Of a stretch of DNA of 64,000 nucleotides, positions 26,412 to 34,416 are shown piece by piece (the first letter of the stretch is position 1; every line of letters starts with the position of its first letter). This stretch comes from Cellulomonas_A sp047229345. GTDB lineage: Bacteria; Actinomycetota; Actinomycetes; Actinomycetales; Cellulomonadaceae. The position numbers and the translations under genes are program-made. Under the pieces are notes generated by a model that did not search any database, was not told where the DNA came from, and worked only from the letters and a program-made list of their open reading frames with translations. The stretch covers positions 1 through 64,000 of the forward strand of contig NZ_JBFTER010000017.1 of assembly GCF_047229345.1 (NCBI RefSeq). Direction: 5' to 3'.

Positions 26412-26831
26412 TCAGGCGGACTCGCGCACCACGAGCGTCGGCTCGAAGATCGACGACTGCACGAGCGGCTCGCCCGCGTCGATCTGGGCGGCAGCAGCTG
26501 GGCCATCTCCGCGGCCATTTGCTCGACGGGCTGCCGCACGGTGGTGAGCCGCGGGCGCGCCTGCTCCGCTGCGGCGCTGTCATCGAACCCGACCACGGCG
26601 ACGTCGTCGGGCATGCGCCGACCCGCCGCGGCCAGCGCCCGGAGCGCACCCTGCGCCATGAGGTCGTTGGTCGCGAAGATCCCGTCGAGAGCGGGTTCTG
26701 CTCGAGGAGCAGCGTGGCCGCGGCTTCGCCGCTGTCGAACGAGAACACGCCCTCGACGCTCGGGACGAACGCGTGCCCTGTACAAGCCGCACCGCGGCGC
26801 CGTGCTCGACGAGCGCTACCGGCTCGTCCAG
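26412..26831 (-). pseudogene. LacI-family regulator remnant
   Basis: On the minus strand, pieces in several frames add up to the C-terminal half of a LacI ligand-binding domain. In order they are LDEPVALVEHGAAVRL, PSVEGVFSFDSGEAAATLLL, LDGIFATNDLMAQGALRALA, RRMPDDVAVVGFDDSAAA, TTVRQPVEQMAAEMAQLL, and the end EPLVQSSIFEPTLVVRESA before TGA. At least three frameshifts are needed. The DNA-binding head and the first ligand subdomain are missing. LacI proteins usually control sugar use, but no sugar genes remain here. Ends are approximate. Confidence 0.75.
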
Positions 26832-27222
26832 TGATCATCCGAGAACTTGCATCAGGTCGGTCGTGGGCGCCGACGTCGTCAGCATCCAGGTTCGATGATG
26901 AGCGGCACGTCATCGCTGACCGGTGCTTCTTCCGCCTCGATCGCCGTGGGCCAGCCCTGATGCAGCCGCCGCGGGCCTGGCTCGATTGTAAGGTAACCGA
27001 GCATGCTCCCGAGTGATACTTTGTCTGGGTGAAGGCTTCCCGTGAGCGACACGCTCTTGCCTTGGCGGCTCTCAACTTCGGCAGCACGACCGTAGACGCG
27101 AACTGGTACAGCCTCAATGCTGGCACCGTTCGCGTCCACGCGTTCAGCGCGAGCTGACCGACGTGCTTCCTGCGTCCACCCGGCGTCCCGTGGCAGTTAC
27201 CAAGCAGGACGCTGCGTGGATG
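26832..27222. other. Unassigned stretch between remnant and ABC operon
   Basis: A minus-strand frame at 26879-27139 reads like protein in places (GSMLGYLTIEPGP) but I recognise no family and no partner. Given the remnants around it, this may be more decayed coding DNA. I do not call a gene. Confidence 0.3.
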
Positions 27223-27819
27223 CTAGGACCGCGGCCGCATGGCATATCCCGCGATGGTCAATGCGGCCGAGGCCGCAACGACGCCGATGTCAACGATCGG
27301 TTGCCAGGGCGCAAGTACCCACGCCCACCACTCGACCTGACCTAGCCCGTTCACGCCAGCGAAGAACACGCATCCGAGATACGCAAAGAAGACCATAGCG
27401 GCGCTGGCGAAAGTGGACCAGACGGCGATGAGGCTCATCGCTCCTGCTGTCAAAAGCATGGTGCGCACGCCTGCAAGGCAGGATTCCATAGGGAGTCCGC
27501 CCTGCAAAGGGCTCCAGACCAAGAGTGCAGCATTCGAAAGCAGTAATACTGCTGCAAGGAAGCTCTTGTAGCGTCGGATAGGACGCGCAGCCATGAGCTC
27601 GTGTGTCGGATCCTTGGCTCTGGCGCAAAATGCGATTACGCAAGCGGCCGTGATCGCATGCGCAGTCACCATCCCGAGCGCTACCGACGGACCTCGCAGC
27701 TGAGGCGTCCACACCGACTCGCTCGATATAAGCGAGAAGATCACCGACGCCAGGATGCTTACGTAGAGCCCATTCACCGCATGTCGGCGCGTCACCCAGG
27801 TCATCCAGGGTCTACTCAC
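27223..27819 (-). CDS. ABC transporter accessory membrane protein
   Basis: A 198-residue protein with about six hydrophobic segments (for example NGLYVSILASVIFSLI, ALLVWSPL, AAMVFFAYLGCVFFAGV). The GTG at 27819 overlaps the end of the upstream permease gene by eight bases, so the two are translationally coupled; an ATG at 27804 is the alternative. No permease motif is recognised. It is the third gene of an operon with an ABC ATPase and a larger membrane protein, and is probably the second transmembrane half of that transporter. Third-position G/C is clearly lower than in surrounding genes, as in the other two, which suggests transfer. Confidence 0.7.
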   Translation of the reverse strand: MSRPWMTWVTRRHAVNGLYVSILASVIFSLISSESVWTPQLRGPSVALGMVTAHAITAACVIAFCARAKDPTHELMAARPIRRYKSFLAAVLLLSNAALLVWSPLQGGLPMESCLAGVRTMLLTAGAMSLIAVWSTFASAAMVFFAYLGCVFFAGVNGLGQVEWWAWVLAPWQPIVDIGVVAASAALTIAGYAMRPRS

Positions 27820-29032
27820 AGTGTGACGCCATGGCTGCTTCAAGGGCTTCCCGCCCCCCAGCCTCGTCGATCGATCCAGCAAGCCGGTCGTTTAGGGTTG
27901 TCCTAACGGACATGAGCGCATCTGGGTACTCGGGGGATGATTCGCAGCTCTTGAGCAGTTCCGAAGTGTAGCTGTCTAGCATTGCGGACGTCAGAGGTTC
28001 TGCGGCGGGTCGGGGGTCGAATATTTGAATCTCCCTCGACGCTGCGTCGTTCAGCTGGATTCCTTGTTGAACAAATGTGACCTCTGATGTGGGAAGTCCG
28101 CGTGCCGCAGCGGTGGCCGCTGCCGCTGCCGCTTCCCAGACGGGCAAAACGCGCGCCTGGTCGCCCCACGCGCACACGGGTTCGGACTGCGAACACAATG
28201 TGCCGCTGTCATTCGTCCGCGCGAAGGAGTTCGGGGACCACGCCGACGCCACGTTTGACGCGAGAATGAGGGTGGCGATGAGTGCCGCAGCTGGGATCCA
28301 CGGGCTGAAACTGCCGTCGCTGTGTCGAGAATCGATCACCTTCGTCGCTGCGCAGGCCGCCAGCGCTGTCACCGACAGAACGTACGCGCACAGGCGGAGG
28401 ATGGCCGCATGGTTTGGGATCAGGTGCGGGTACCAGGACTGATCGACAAAGGGCGCCACAACGTGCTGCCACTGCGGCGCCGAGGAGGCGGCTATGATTC
28501 CGCTCGCGTAGAGAGTTGCGACGTAAGGCAGGGGGGCAACAAGTATGACGAGCGCCGGAGCGCGAAGGAGAGCCCCGAACAACAATCCTATTGAGTAGGT
28601 GGCGGCGACTGACGACATGGCTAGCAACATAAGCGACCATGAGTCCGCTCGAGGGGGACCCTGGATTGTTGCGGTTCGTGCAAACGCGGCGAAAGCGGCG
28701 ACACCCAGGCCGCCCCACAGCCACATGATGTCAGCGAACCCACGCCAGGCCACGATGGTTGCGGCCGGCCGGACGCCCCTACGAATACGGGACAGAGGGT
28801 CCCGCGCCAGTTGGCTTCCACTGACATACCCTCCCATCAGCGAGAGGCATCCGGCAACAGCAAACCCAAAAACACTGACATAGAGGGCGGTGTTCTGCGG
28901 CCTTCCTACCCAGGTGTTGTCCGTGGGTTGAGAAACGAATGCGATGATGGACCCGGCCGCGGCGATTAGGGTGGCGGGTAGAACGGTAGTCGCGCTGGCA
29001 ATATGGATGGCGACGGTTCTTCGAGTCGTCAT
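27812..29032 (-). CDS. ABC transporter membrane protein with C-terminal outer domain
   Basis: A 406-residue protein. About six hydrophobic segments lie in residues 10-245, a further one at about 250-270, then a polar domain of about 135 residues with Cys at LCSQSEPVCAWGDQ and near the end. That arrangement places the last domain outside the cell. Such a tail, with a C..W segment, occurs in some actinobacterial ABC membrane proteins, but I am not certain of the family. The ATGA overlap with the ATPase gene shows coupling. The substrate is unknown: small-peptide export or immunity would fit the layout but is only a guess. The GC content is low for this window. Confidence 0.75.
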   Translation of the reverse strand: MTTRRTVAIHIASATTVLPATLIAAAGSIIAFVSQPTDNTWVGRPQNTALYVSVFGFAVAGCLSLMGGYVSGSQLARDPLSRIRRGVRPAATIVAWRGFADIMWLWGGLGVAAFAAFARTATIQGPPRADSWSLMLLAMSSVAATYSIGLLFGALLRAPALVILVAPLPYVATLYASGIIAASSAPQWQHVVAPFVDQSWYPHLIPNHAAILRLCAYVLSVTALAACAATKVIDSRHSDGSFSPWIPAAALIATLILASNVASAWSPNSFARTNDSGTLCSQSEPVCAWGDQARVLPVWEAAAAAATAAARGLPTSEVTFVQQGIQLNDAASREIQIFDPRPAAEPLTSAMLDSYTSELLKSCESSPEYPDALMSVRTTLNDRLAGSIDEAGGREALEAAMASHCE

Positions 29033-29751
29033 GCTAACGGAGAGATGTCGGCGATGTTCGCGAGCGATAGTTTCCCGCCTGGGCTGTTGTGGACCGTCTT
29101 GATCACGCGTCCTTGCGACATCACATGCACGGCGCTCGAGTAGCGATCGATTTCAGATTCGTCGTGTGAAGATATTACGACGACGGCACCTGCCTCGGCG
29201 AGGCTCGAAACTATGTTGTGGACCGCTTCGCGCGCCTCGTGGTCGAGGCCAGATGTCGGCTCGTCGAGGAGCACGAGCCGAGGGTCGTGCGCCACTTCGG
29301 CGGCGAGGCCGAGGCGTCGTTGCATTCCTCCAGACAGGCGGCCGATGGGTGTCTCGCGCATCTCGTCAAGGCCGACCGCGCGGAGCGAGGCGATGCTGCG
29401 AGCCTCAATCTGGCTCGGCGAAATGCCGTGCATCCATAGGGAGTATTGTAAGAACGCCAGGGATGAGGTCCGGCCGCGCAGCGTGTGGTCTTGTTTCAAG
29501 TATGCAGTCGGCGCTATCCCCTGCCGCTCGGCCCCGCTGCGCGGTAGAGGGGTGTGATCGAACGTTGTGGACCCGAACTGCGGTACTAGAATGCCGGCCA
29601 GTATTCGCAGGAGCGTCGACTTTCCCGAACCGTTCGATCCTACTACGAAGTGGATTCCACTCGCGAGATGCAGGGACGGTAGGTCCACCGCTGGCGCACG
29701 TCGAAGGTTGTACGAGAACTGCAGGTCGTTGATCTCGACTCGATGGTTCAC
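29029..29751 (-). CDS. ABC transporter ATP-binding protein
   Basis: A 240-residue ATPase with all core motifs: Walker A GSNGSGKST, Q-loop TAYLKQDH, signature RLSGGMQRR, Walker B RLVLLDEP, D-loop SGLD and the switch His in ISSHDE. The GTG at 29751 was chosen because it begins NHRVEINDLQFSY, the usual first strand; the frame is open further upstream but is not ABC-like. It is the first gene of the three-gene operon and is coupled by ATGA to the membrane gene. Compared with ABC proteins of the host type it uses many A/T-ending codons. Confidence 0.88.
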   Translation of the reverse strand: MNHRVEINDLQFSYNLRRAPAVDLPSLHLASGIHFVVGSNGSGKSTLLRILAGILVPQFGSTTFDHTPLPRSGAERQGIAPTAYLKQDHTLRGRTSSLAFLQYSLWMHGISPSQIEARSIASLRAVGLDEMRETPIGRLSGGMQRRLGLAAEVAHDPRLVLLDEPTSGLDHEAREAVHNIVSSLAEAGAVVVISSHDESEIDRYSSAVHVMSQGRVIKTVHNSPGGKLSLANIADISPLA

Positions 29752-29903
29752 GTGTCTGCCGCTTCTTCGGAGTGCTCGACCACGGTGTGCGGCTGTACAT
29801 GTACCACGTCGTCGGCTCGAGCGGGAAGCGCGAAGCGCGTCAGAGGTCGAACGCGACGGAGGTGAGCGCATGCGGCAACGGCGGTTGCAGCTTGCTCCGA
29901 GCG

Positions 29904-30077
29904 TCACTGCCTCACCTCGGAGGGCAACTCGTCGACGGCAACCAGCTCGACGAGATCGCGAAGGGCGTCCGGCAAGGCCGCCAAGCCCGTCGGGTAACCC
30001 CGCGCCATGGCCGCATCGTCGACCTGTTCCTGTAGCCGCTCGTACACATATGCACAGACCAACGCGCCCCGGCTCAT
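29904..30077 (-). CDS. Possible small protein of 57 residues
   Basis: An ATG frame encoding MSRGALVCAYVYERLQEQ and onward through DDAAMARGYPTGLAALPDA to an acidic end. It has no recognised family, no signal peptide and weak ribosome-site support. Third positions favour G/C and the amino acid pattern is balanced, which is why I list it. It lies between the ABC operon and the sigma remnant on the same strand. Confidence 0.35.
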   Translation of the reverse strand: MSRGALVCAYVYERLQEQVDDAAMARGYPTGLAALPDALRDLVELVAVDELPSEVRQ

Positions 30078-30147
30078 CGCCTAGCGCTCTTGCCAACGGC
30101 GCGATCGAGAGCCGCGACGAGATGCCTGGCGATGCCGAGCCGCAGAC

Positions 30148-30360
30148 TCAATCGCGCACACGAACGTCGGCTGTCAGGTCCGTTACGACGAAGCGGTCAC
30201 GAGTTCGACGAGCCACGAATCGTTCTAGGTCGCGTACATGCGCGCGGTAGATCACCTCGAGAGCGTCACTGTCGTGCCCGATTAGTGCGCTGACGCCCAA
30301 GAGGTGAGAACCGATGCAATGCTCATGTCCTCTCTCGCTGCTACGCAACCGCAGCGTCAC
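30148..30360 (-). pseudogene. ECF sigma factor remnant (region 2 start only)
   Basis: The frame reads DSDALEVIYRAHVRDLERFVARRTRD and VVTDLTADV, which is the usual opening of sigma-70 region 2 in ECF sigma factors (in the family this continues into an FVAA-type helix). It ends at a stop right after TADV, so the promoter-binding part of region 2 and all of region 4 are absent. The frame also lacks a normal start near the family position. I read it as a broken sigma factor gene, perhaps once partnered with one of the switch proteins in this window; that last point is a guess. Confidence 0.55.
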
Positions 30361-30533
30361 ATGGTCGGTGACCGCAACTACTTCGAAGACCCCGGGCCTT
30401 CACCCAACCCGGGTGACACGCGCCCGACCGCCCGGATCTACGGTCGATGCCGATGCCGCGTGAGGACGACGCGGCGCCAGCGTGGCCCGATCGGGCGACA
30501 GACCGCGGGCCGGACGCCGGCGAGGGGAGCGCG

Positions 30534-30740
30534 ATGCCACGCATGCTGATCCGGGTTAGCGCCGAGATCTCCGAGGAGATGCTCGCACCGTTCCCGCACC
30601 TGACGCCGACCGTGCAGGTGATGCAGACGACCCTCACCGGGGCCGTCCGCGACCAGGGCGAGCTGCAGGGGATCCTCAACTACCTTGCGCAGCTCGGGGT
30701 CGGGATCGTCGAGGTCATGACGATCCCCGACGACCACTGA
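30534..30740 (+). CDS. Conserved small actinobacterial protein
   Basis: A 68-residue protein. The ATG at 30534 follows GAGGGGAGCG, a strong ribosome site, which decides the start over a longer frame from 30447. The sequence MLIRVSAEISEEMLAPFP, VMQTTLTGAVRDQGELQGIL and LAQLGVGIVEVMTIPDD has the pattern of a short alpha/beta domain that I have seen in uncharacterised Actinobacteria proteins, often near regulators. No function can be given. It ends 20 bases before the IS30 remnant, so the element may have landed behind it. Confidence 0.65.
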   Translation: MPRMLIRVSAEISEEMLAPFPHLTPTVQVMQTTLTGAVRDQGELQGILNYLAQLGVGIVEVMTIPDDH

Positions 30741-30760
30741 GCGGCCCGCACGCTCGGCTG

Positions 30761-31447
30761 GACTACAGCCACGACCCCATTTACCGAACCGTCTCCGTCA
30801 CGGGGCGCAGCGAAGTCAAAGACCGCCCTGCGCGGCACCTACGAACGGGGCGGGCTCTGCGTCAGCCGCGGCTGACGCGCCGCCCGGACGGGCGAGGCCA
30901 ACTGCGAAACATGACGTCCGTTCACGCCCGCCCGCTCGAGGTCGCCGCCCGTACCGTCGTCGGGCACTGGGAGGGCGACCTGGTGACGGGGCGACGACCT
31001 CGCGCTGTCGTGACGCTCGTCGAGCGCCAGACCCGGTTCGTGCGGCTCGTTCGGCTGCCCGCGGGGTACAAGGCCGATCAGGTCCGGGTGCGGGTAGCCG
31101 CCGAGCTCGCTCAGGTCCCGGCATGGATGCGCTTGTCATTGACATGGGACAGGAGCCGGGAGATGGCCGAGCATCAGGAGCTGACCGCGGACTCGGGGAC
31201 AGCGGTGTACTTCTGCGACCCGGCCAGCCCCTGGCGGTGAGGGTCGAACGAGAACACCAACCGGCTGCTACGCCAGTACCTGGGGAAGAGCGCGGACCTA
31301 CGCGCCCTGACCCAGCGTGACCTTGACGATATCGTCGTCCGGATCGACAGCCGACCTCGTCGTGTCCTGCGGTGGGACAGCGCCGTCGACCGCTACGAGC
31401 ATGCAATCCTCGCGCGCCCGGCCTCGCAGAAGGCGTCGCCCAGGTGA
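30761..31447 (+). mobile_element. IS30-family transposase remnant with in-frame stop
   Basis: The frame encodes SHDPIYRTVSV, LRTGRALRQPR, then the DDE catalytic core: VVGHWEGDLVTG (first Asp), TLVERQTRFVRLVRLP, SLTWDRSREMAEH (second Asp), VYFCDPASPWR. A TGA at 31238-31240 interrupts it, after which the same frame continues GSNENTNRLLRQYLGKSADL (catalytic Glu region) and RALTQRDLDDIVVRID to a stop at 31445. In the family the TGA position is normally Arg, so one base changed CGA to TGA. The N-terminal DNA-binding part is missing, and I saw no terminal inverted repeats. The element is dead. Confidence 0.85.
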
Positions 31448-31563
31448 GAGGGCATGGCTCGACCCCTTCCAGGCGCCACGACTCACTCCGCCCATCAGGT
31501 ACAGCTGTTCCGCTTGCGGGAGCTACTTAGGCACGACGCATCGAGCCGCCGACGCTGCGCCGA

Positions 31564-31935
31564 CTAAGGCGCCCGCAGTCGTCGCCGCCGCGCGAGGCCG
31601 GCCAGCGCTCCTACGCCGGCGCAGACCGCACCCACGCCAAGAGCGAGGCTCAGCGCGAGCTGCTCGCGATTGACCTCTTCACAACGAGCACTGTCCCCAG
31701 CCGCCGCGGTCCACCCAATGGCCGGACCGTCCAGACAGGAATACGTGCGGTCGCCGTCGGTCACCGTCCTGGGGCTCAGCGCCCAGCCTGCCGTGATGAG
31801 GACAGCGATCGTGACCAGGACTCCGACTGCCCACCGCGCGCCCGGCGGTGCGTCTCGGGTGCGCCGGGCTAGAACGCATCCGAGCACGATCAGAGCGCAG
31901 AAGGCGAGTGCGCCTAGAACTCCCGCGAGCTGCAT
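31564..31935 (-). CDS. Small membrane protein
   Basis: A 123-residue protein. The ATG follows GAGGAGGG by about eight bases, a good ribosome site. Three hydrophobic segments (about residues 4-22, 36-54 and 92-112) surround an outer loop that contains two Cys (YSCLDGP, SARCEEV) which may pair. No family is recognised. It lies between the IS30 remnant and the 32108 GAF-ANTAR gene on the same strand. Host-like codon use suggests it is not part of the decayed elements. Confidence 0.65.
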   Translation of the reverse strand: MQLAGVLGALAFCALIVLGCVLARRTRDAPPGARWAVGVLVTIAVLITAGWALSPRTVTDGDRTYSCLDGPAIGWTAAAGDSARCEEVNREQLALSLALGVGAVCAGVGALAGLARRRRLRAP

Positions 31936-32066
31936 CGACGCTCGCCCTCCTCGCCATCTCCGTCGGAAAACACGCTCTGTCGTCGACGATCTCATGAAGC
32001 CGGACCACGCACTCCTATTTCGACGTCCCCACGCCACAGGTGGTGCGGCCACCAATGGAGCGCGCC

Positions 32067-32083
32067 AACGTTTGAGCACATGT
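32067..32083. repeat. 17-base flank of duplicated GAF-ANTAR copy (B)
   Basis: AACGTTTGAGCACATGT, 25 bases past the stop of the intact GAF-ANTAR gene, matches 22417-22433 at 16 of 17 bases. See the paired entry. Confidence 0.55.
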
Positions 32084-32107
32084 CGCGTCGCGACGGGGAG
32101 CGGAGCG

Positions 32108-32752
32108 TCAGAGGTCGAAAGGGTTGAGGATGGTTCGGGCGTGGGCGGCGAGGGTGACGCCTCGGCGTAGGGCGCCGAGGCGAAGTATGTGGCGTGCGTC
32201 GTCTGGGCTGACTCGTAGCGTGGTTACGAGGAAGCCCACGGCAAGTTCGATGTCGTCGAGCTCGCCGAGGGCTGCGGGGCCGCGGTAGGCGTCGTCAAGG
32301 GTGCGCATGGGCAGGTCGTGGTTGGTGACCGCTGTTTCACCGGGTGCGCCAGCGGTGGTGAGGACGGTGACGAGATCTTGGAAGGCGCGAGGGTCGGTGG
32401 AGTAGATCGCGAGGTAGCCGGTGGCGCCGACCGTGGTGCGCAGCGGCAGGGCGAGGCTGGCGGCACAGCGGGCGTCAGGGTCGCGGGCGCGTTGCTGGTG
32501 CCAAGCCAGCTCGTCGAGCGCTCCTCCTGTCGATGACGTGGTCCACTCAGGGCCGGGTGCAGAAGGGTCGGCGTGATCGTCGGCCAGCAGCGCCAGGGTC
32601 AGGCCCGTGGGGGTTAGAACGGCGCTGACGGCCATGCACGACGGCACGAGCTTCGCGATGAGTCGTGCACGCGTCTGAAGGACGGCGCCGAGTGCAGGGG
32701 TCGTCGCCTCGAGGTAGTCCAAGAGCAGGACGCTGGGGGAGATGAAGCGCAT
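32108..32752 (-). CDS. GAF-ANTAR regulator (intact copy of the decayed 22.5-kb gene)
   Basis: A 214-residue protein from ATG. The GAF domain (about residues 10-150) has LVPSCMAVSAVLTPTGLTLALL, CAASLALPLRTTVGATGYL and AIYSTDPRAFQDL. The ANTAR domain (about 158-214) has LDDIELAVGFLVTTLRVSPDDARH. The usual Gly-Pro-Cys turn is replaced. The helices that carry ANTAR RNA contacts look present but are divergent (ELAVGFLV in place of EQAVGVLM), so RNA binding is likely but not certain. It is the only GAF-ANTAR gene away from the main cluster and lies inside the decay zone. Confidence 0.82.
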   Translation of the reverse strand: MRFISPSVLLLDYLEATTPALGAVLQTRARLIAKLVPSCMAVSAVLTPTGLTLALLADDHADPSAPGPEWTTSSTGGALDELAWHQQRARDPDARCAASLALPLRTTVGATGYLAIYSTDPRAFQDLVTVLTTAGAPGETAVTNHDLPMRTLDDAYRGPAALGELDDIELAVGFLVTTLRVSPDDARHILRLGALRRGVTLAAHARTILNPFDL

Positions 32753-32868
32753 GGGAGTCCGCAGGTGAGTTGACGAGCCCGCTCGGCCTGCGGGCCCTCC
32801 AGTGTGGAGGCTGTCCTGGCGTCGCGCTGGCCGACCGGTAGTCGGCTCAGGCACCGCTCTCGGCCCTG

Positions 32869-33066
32869 ATGATCGGCATCGTGCCTGAAGGCGTGATCAT
32901 GCTGGCCATCGGCGCCGTAGGGGTTGTACCTTTCGCGCTCGGTGTGCTCGCCGGCATGGTTGGTGTGCACACCGCGTTCCTGCTCGTCCCAGCGCTTGCG
33001 AGTGCCGGTCTCATCGCGACCAAGCTCGGGGACTCGATGCGCCGCTCAACCGCGCTGGCCGCCTGA
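32869..33066 (+). pseudogene. C-terminal remnant of an MFS-type transporter
   Basis: A 65-residue frame with two strongly hydrophobic segments: MLAIGAVGVVPFALGVLAGM and HTAFLLVPALASAGLIAT, then a charged end KLGDSMRRS. This looks like the last two membrane helices of a major facilitator protein. The frame is open upstream to a TAG at 32839 but has no further transporter sequence. I read it as the tail of a lost gene, though a small membrane protein cannot be excluded. Confidence 0.5.
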
Positions 33067-33334
33067 TCGACGCCCCATGCGTCTCGCACCACCCCGGCCG
33101 TTGTCGACGCCCACGAGCGACAGCCAGTCGCATCCCTGAGCGGCAGCGTGTGCATGGTCTCGGCGCCCGCATCAGCCGTTCGGAACCCGCGTACCCATCT
33201 CCGGGTCGCTGAGCGCCGTCCGGAGAAGTCACGTGACACCCGACGCACGGGTGCGGGGAGGACACCGGCCACTCGGGGTCTGTGCCGACATCGGTGAGCG
33301 CCGCGCTCACCGCAGGCGTGCCGGCACGTCTCGC

Positions 33335-34411
33335 TCAGGGCACGGCACCGGCGGGGGTCGCGGGTGCAGGTCTGCTGGCCGGCGTCACCGTTCTCGGTTG
33401 CGGGCGGAACACGACCCGACGCTGGACGGCGTAGCTGGTGAGGAAGAGTGCAGCTTCGGTCGCGACCTTCGCCGGCACGAGCGGCACTCCGGCGTGCGTC
33501 AGGGCGGTCAGGAGCACGAGGTTGACGCCGAGCATCGTGACGACGAGTGCTCCGTAGCGGGCGGCGGATCGGCGCGGGGAGGTTCGCTGCGACGTCGGGA
33601 ACACGATTGTGCGGTTGACGAGGTAGTTGACCGAGGAGCTGGCCGCGCGTGCTGCGATCGCGGAGACGGCCAGGGAGCCGGTGAGGGCGTGCAGGGTCAG
33701 GAGCAGGCAGGCGTCGAGCAGGAACGCCCCGAGGGACGAGACGGAGAAGCGCAGGAGGGGCACGTACACGCGGGCGGAGTCGGCCAGGGGTCGGAAGTGC
33801 GAGGACGTGTTGCCCTCGAGGTAGACCGTGGAGATCGGGATCTCCTCGATGACGTGCCCGGCGGCCGGCGCGCGCAGGAGGACGGCGAGCTCGTACTCGA
33901 AGCGGTCGCCCGGGACCGACAGCAGCCACTCGAGCAGGTGTGCGGGGTATCCGCGCAGGCCGGTCTGGGTGTCCTGCAGCGGGTGGCGCGTCGCCAGGCC
34001 GAACAGCACCCGGGTGGTGGCGTTGCCGATGCGGCTGCGCGCCGGAACCGGTCCGGTGAACTGTCGGGCGCCGAGCACGATGGCCTGTCCTCGGTCCACC
34101 CGTGCGGCGACCCGCAGGATGTCGGCGACCGTGTGCTGGCCGTCGCAGTCGGCGGCGACCACGTCCTGACCGGGGTGCTCGCTGAGCACGTGGGCGATGC
34201 CCGTGCGCAGCGCCGCGCCCTTTCCGCGGTTGGTCGGGTGTGTCAGCACGGTGGCGCCGAGCGTGCGGGCGGCGTCGAACACGCCGGCGTACCTCGGGCC
34301 GCTGCCGTCGTCGACGACGACGAGCGCGTCCTGGGGGGCGGCAGTGCGCAGTGCGCGTAGCAGTTCGAGGAGGCGGTCGTCGGGCTCGAGTGCGGGAACA
34401 AGGATGACCAT
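33335..34411 (-). CDS. Glycosyltransferase family 2 - GtrA fusion
   Basis: A 358-residue protein with two parts. Residues 1-225 are a GT-A glycosyltransferase of the dolichol-phosphate-mannose type: ALVVVDDGSG, HPTNRGKGAALRTGI, AADCDGQHTV (the DxD-type site) and QTGLRGYP. Residues 230-350 are a GtrA domain with four hydrophobic segments, starting LLRFSVSSLGAFLLD. In separate form the two proteins load and flip a lipid-linked sugar; the fusion does both. It starts 5 bases after the phosphodiester glycosidase gene, so the two are cotranscribed. The substrate is unknown; a role in decorating a wall polymer or exopolysaccharide is inferred from the neighbours. Confidence 0.85.
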   Translation of the reverse strand: MVILVPALEPDDRLLELLRALRTAAPQDALVVVDDGSGPRYAGVFDAARTLGATVLTHPTNRGKGAALRTGIAHVLSEHPGQDVVAADCDGQHTVADILRVAARVDRGQAIVLGARQFTGPVPARSRIGNATTRVLFGLATRHPLQDTQTGLRGYPAHLLEWLLSVPGDRFEYELAVLLRAPAAGHVIEEIPISTVYLEGNTSSHFRPLADSARVYVPLLRFSVSSLGAFLLDACLLLTLHALTGSLAVSAIAARAASSSVNYLVNRTIVFPTSQRTSPRRSAARYGALVVTMLGVNLVLLTALTHAGVPLVPAKVATEAALFLTSYAVQRRVVFRPQPRTVTPASRPAPATPAGAVP

Positions 34412-34416
34412 GGTGC

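Noticed and set aside
31936..32100. A possible longer N-terminus for the small membrane protein at 31564.
   Set aside because: It is Arg-rich and unlike a membrane leader; GAGGAGGG before the ATG at 31935 decides the start.
32753..33334. A Cys/Arg-rich minus-strand frame at 33011-33310.
   Set aside because: It has no domain, opposes a transporter remnant and shows no coding-type third-position bias.
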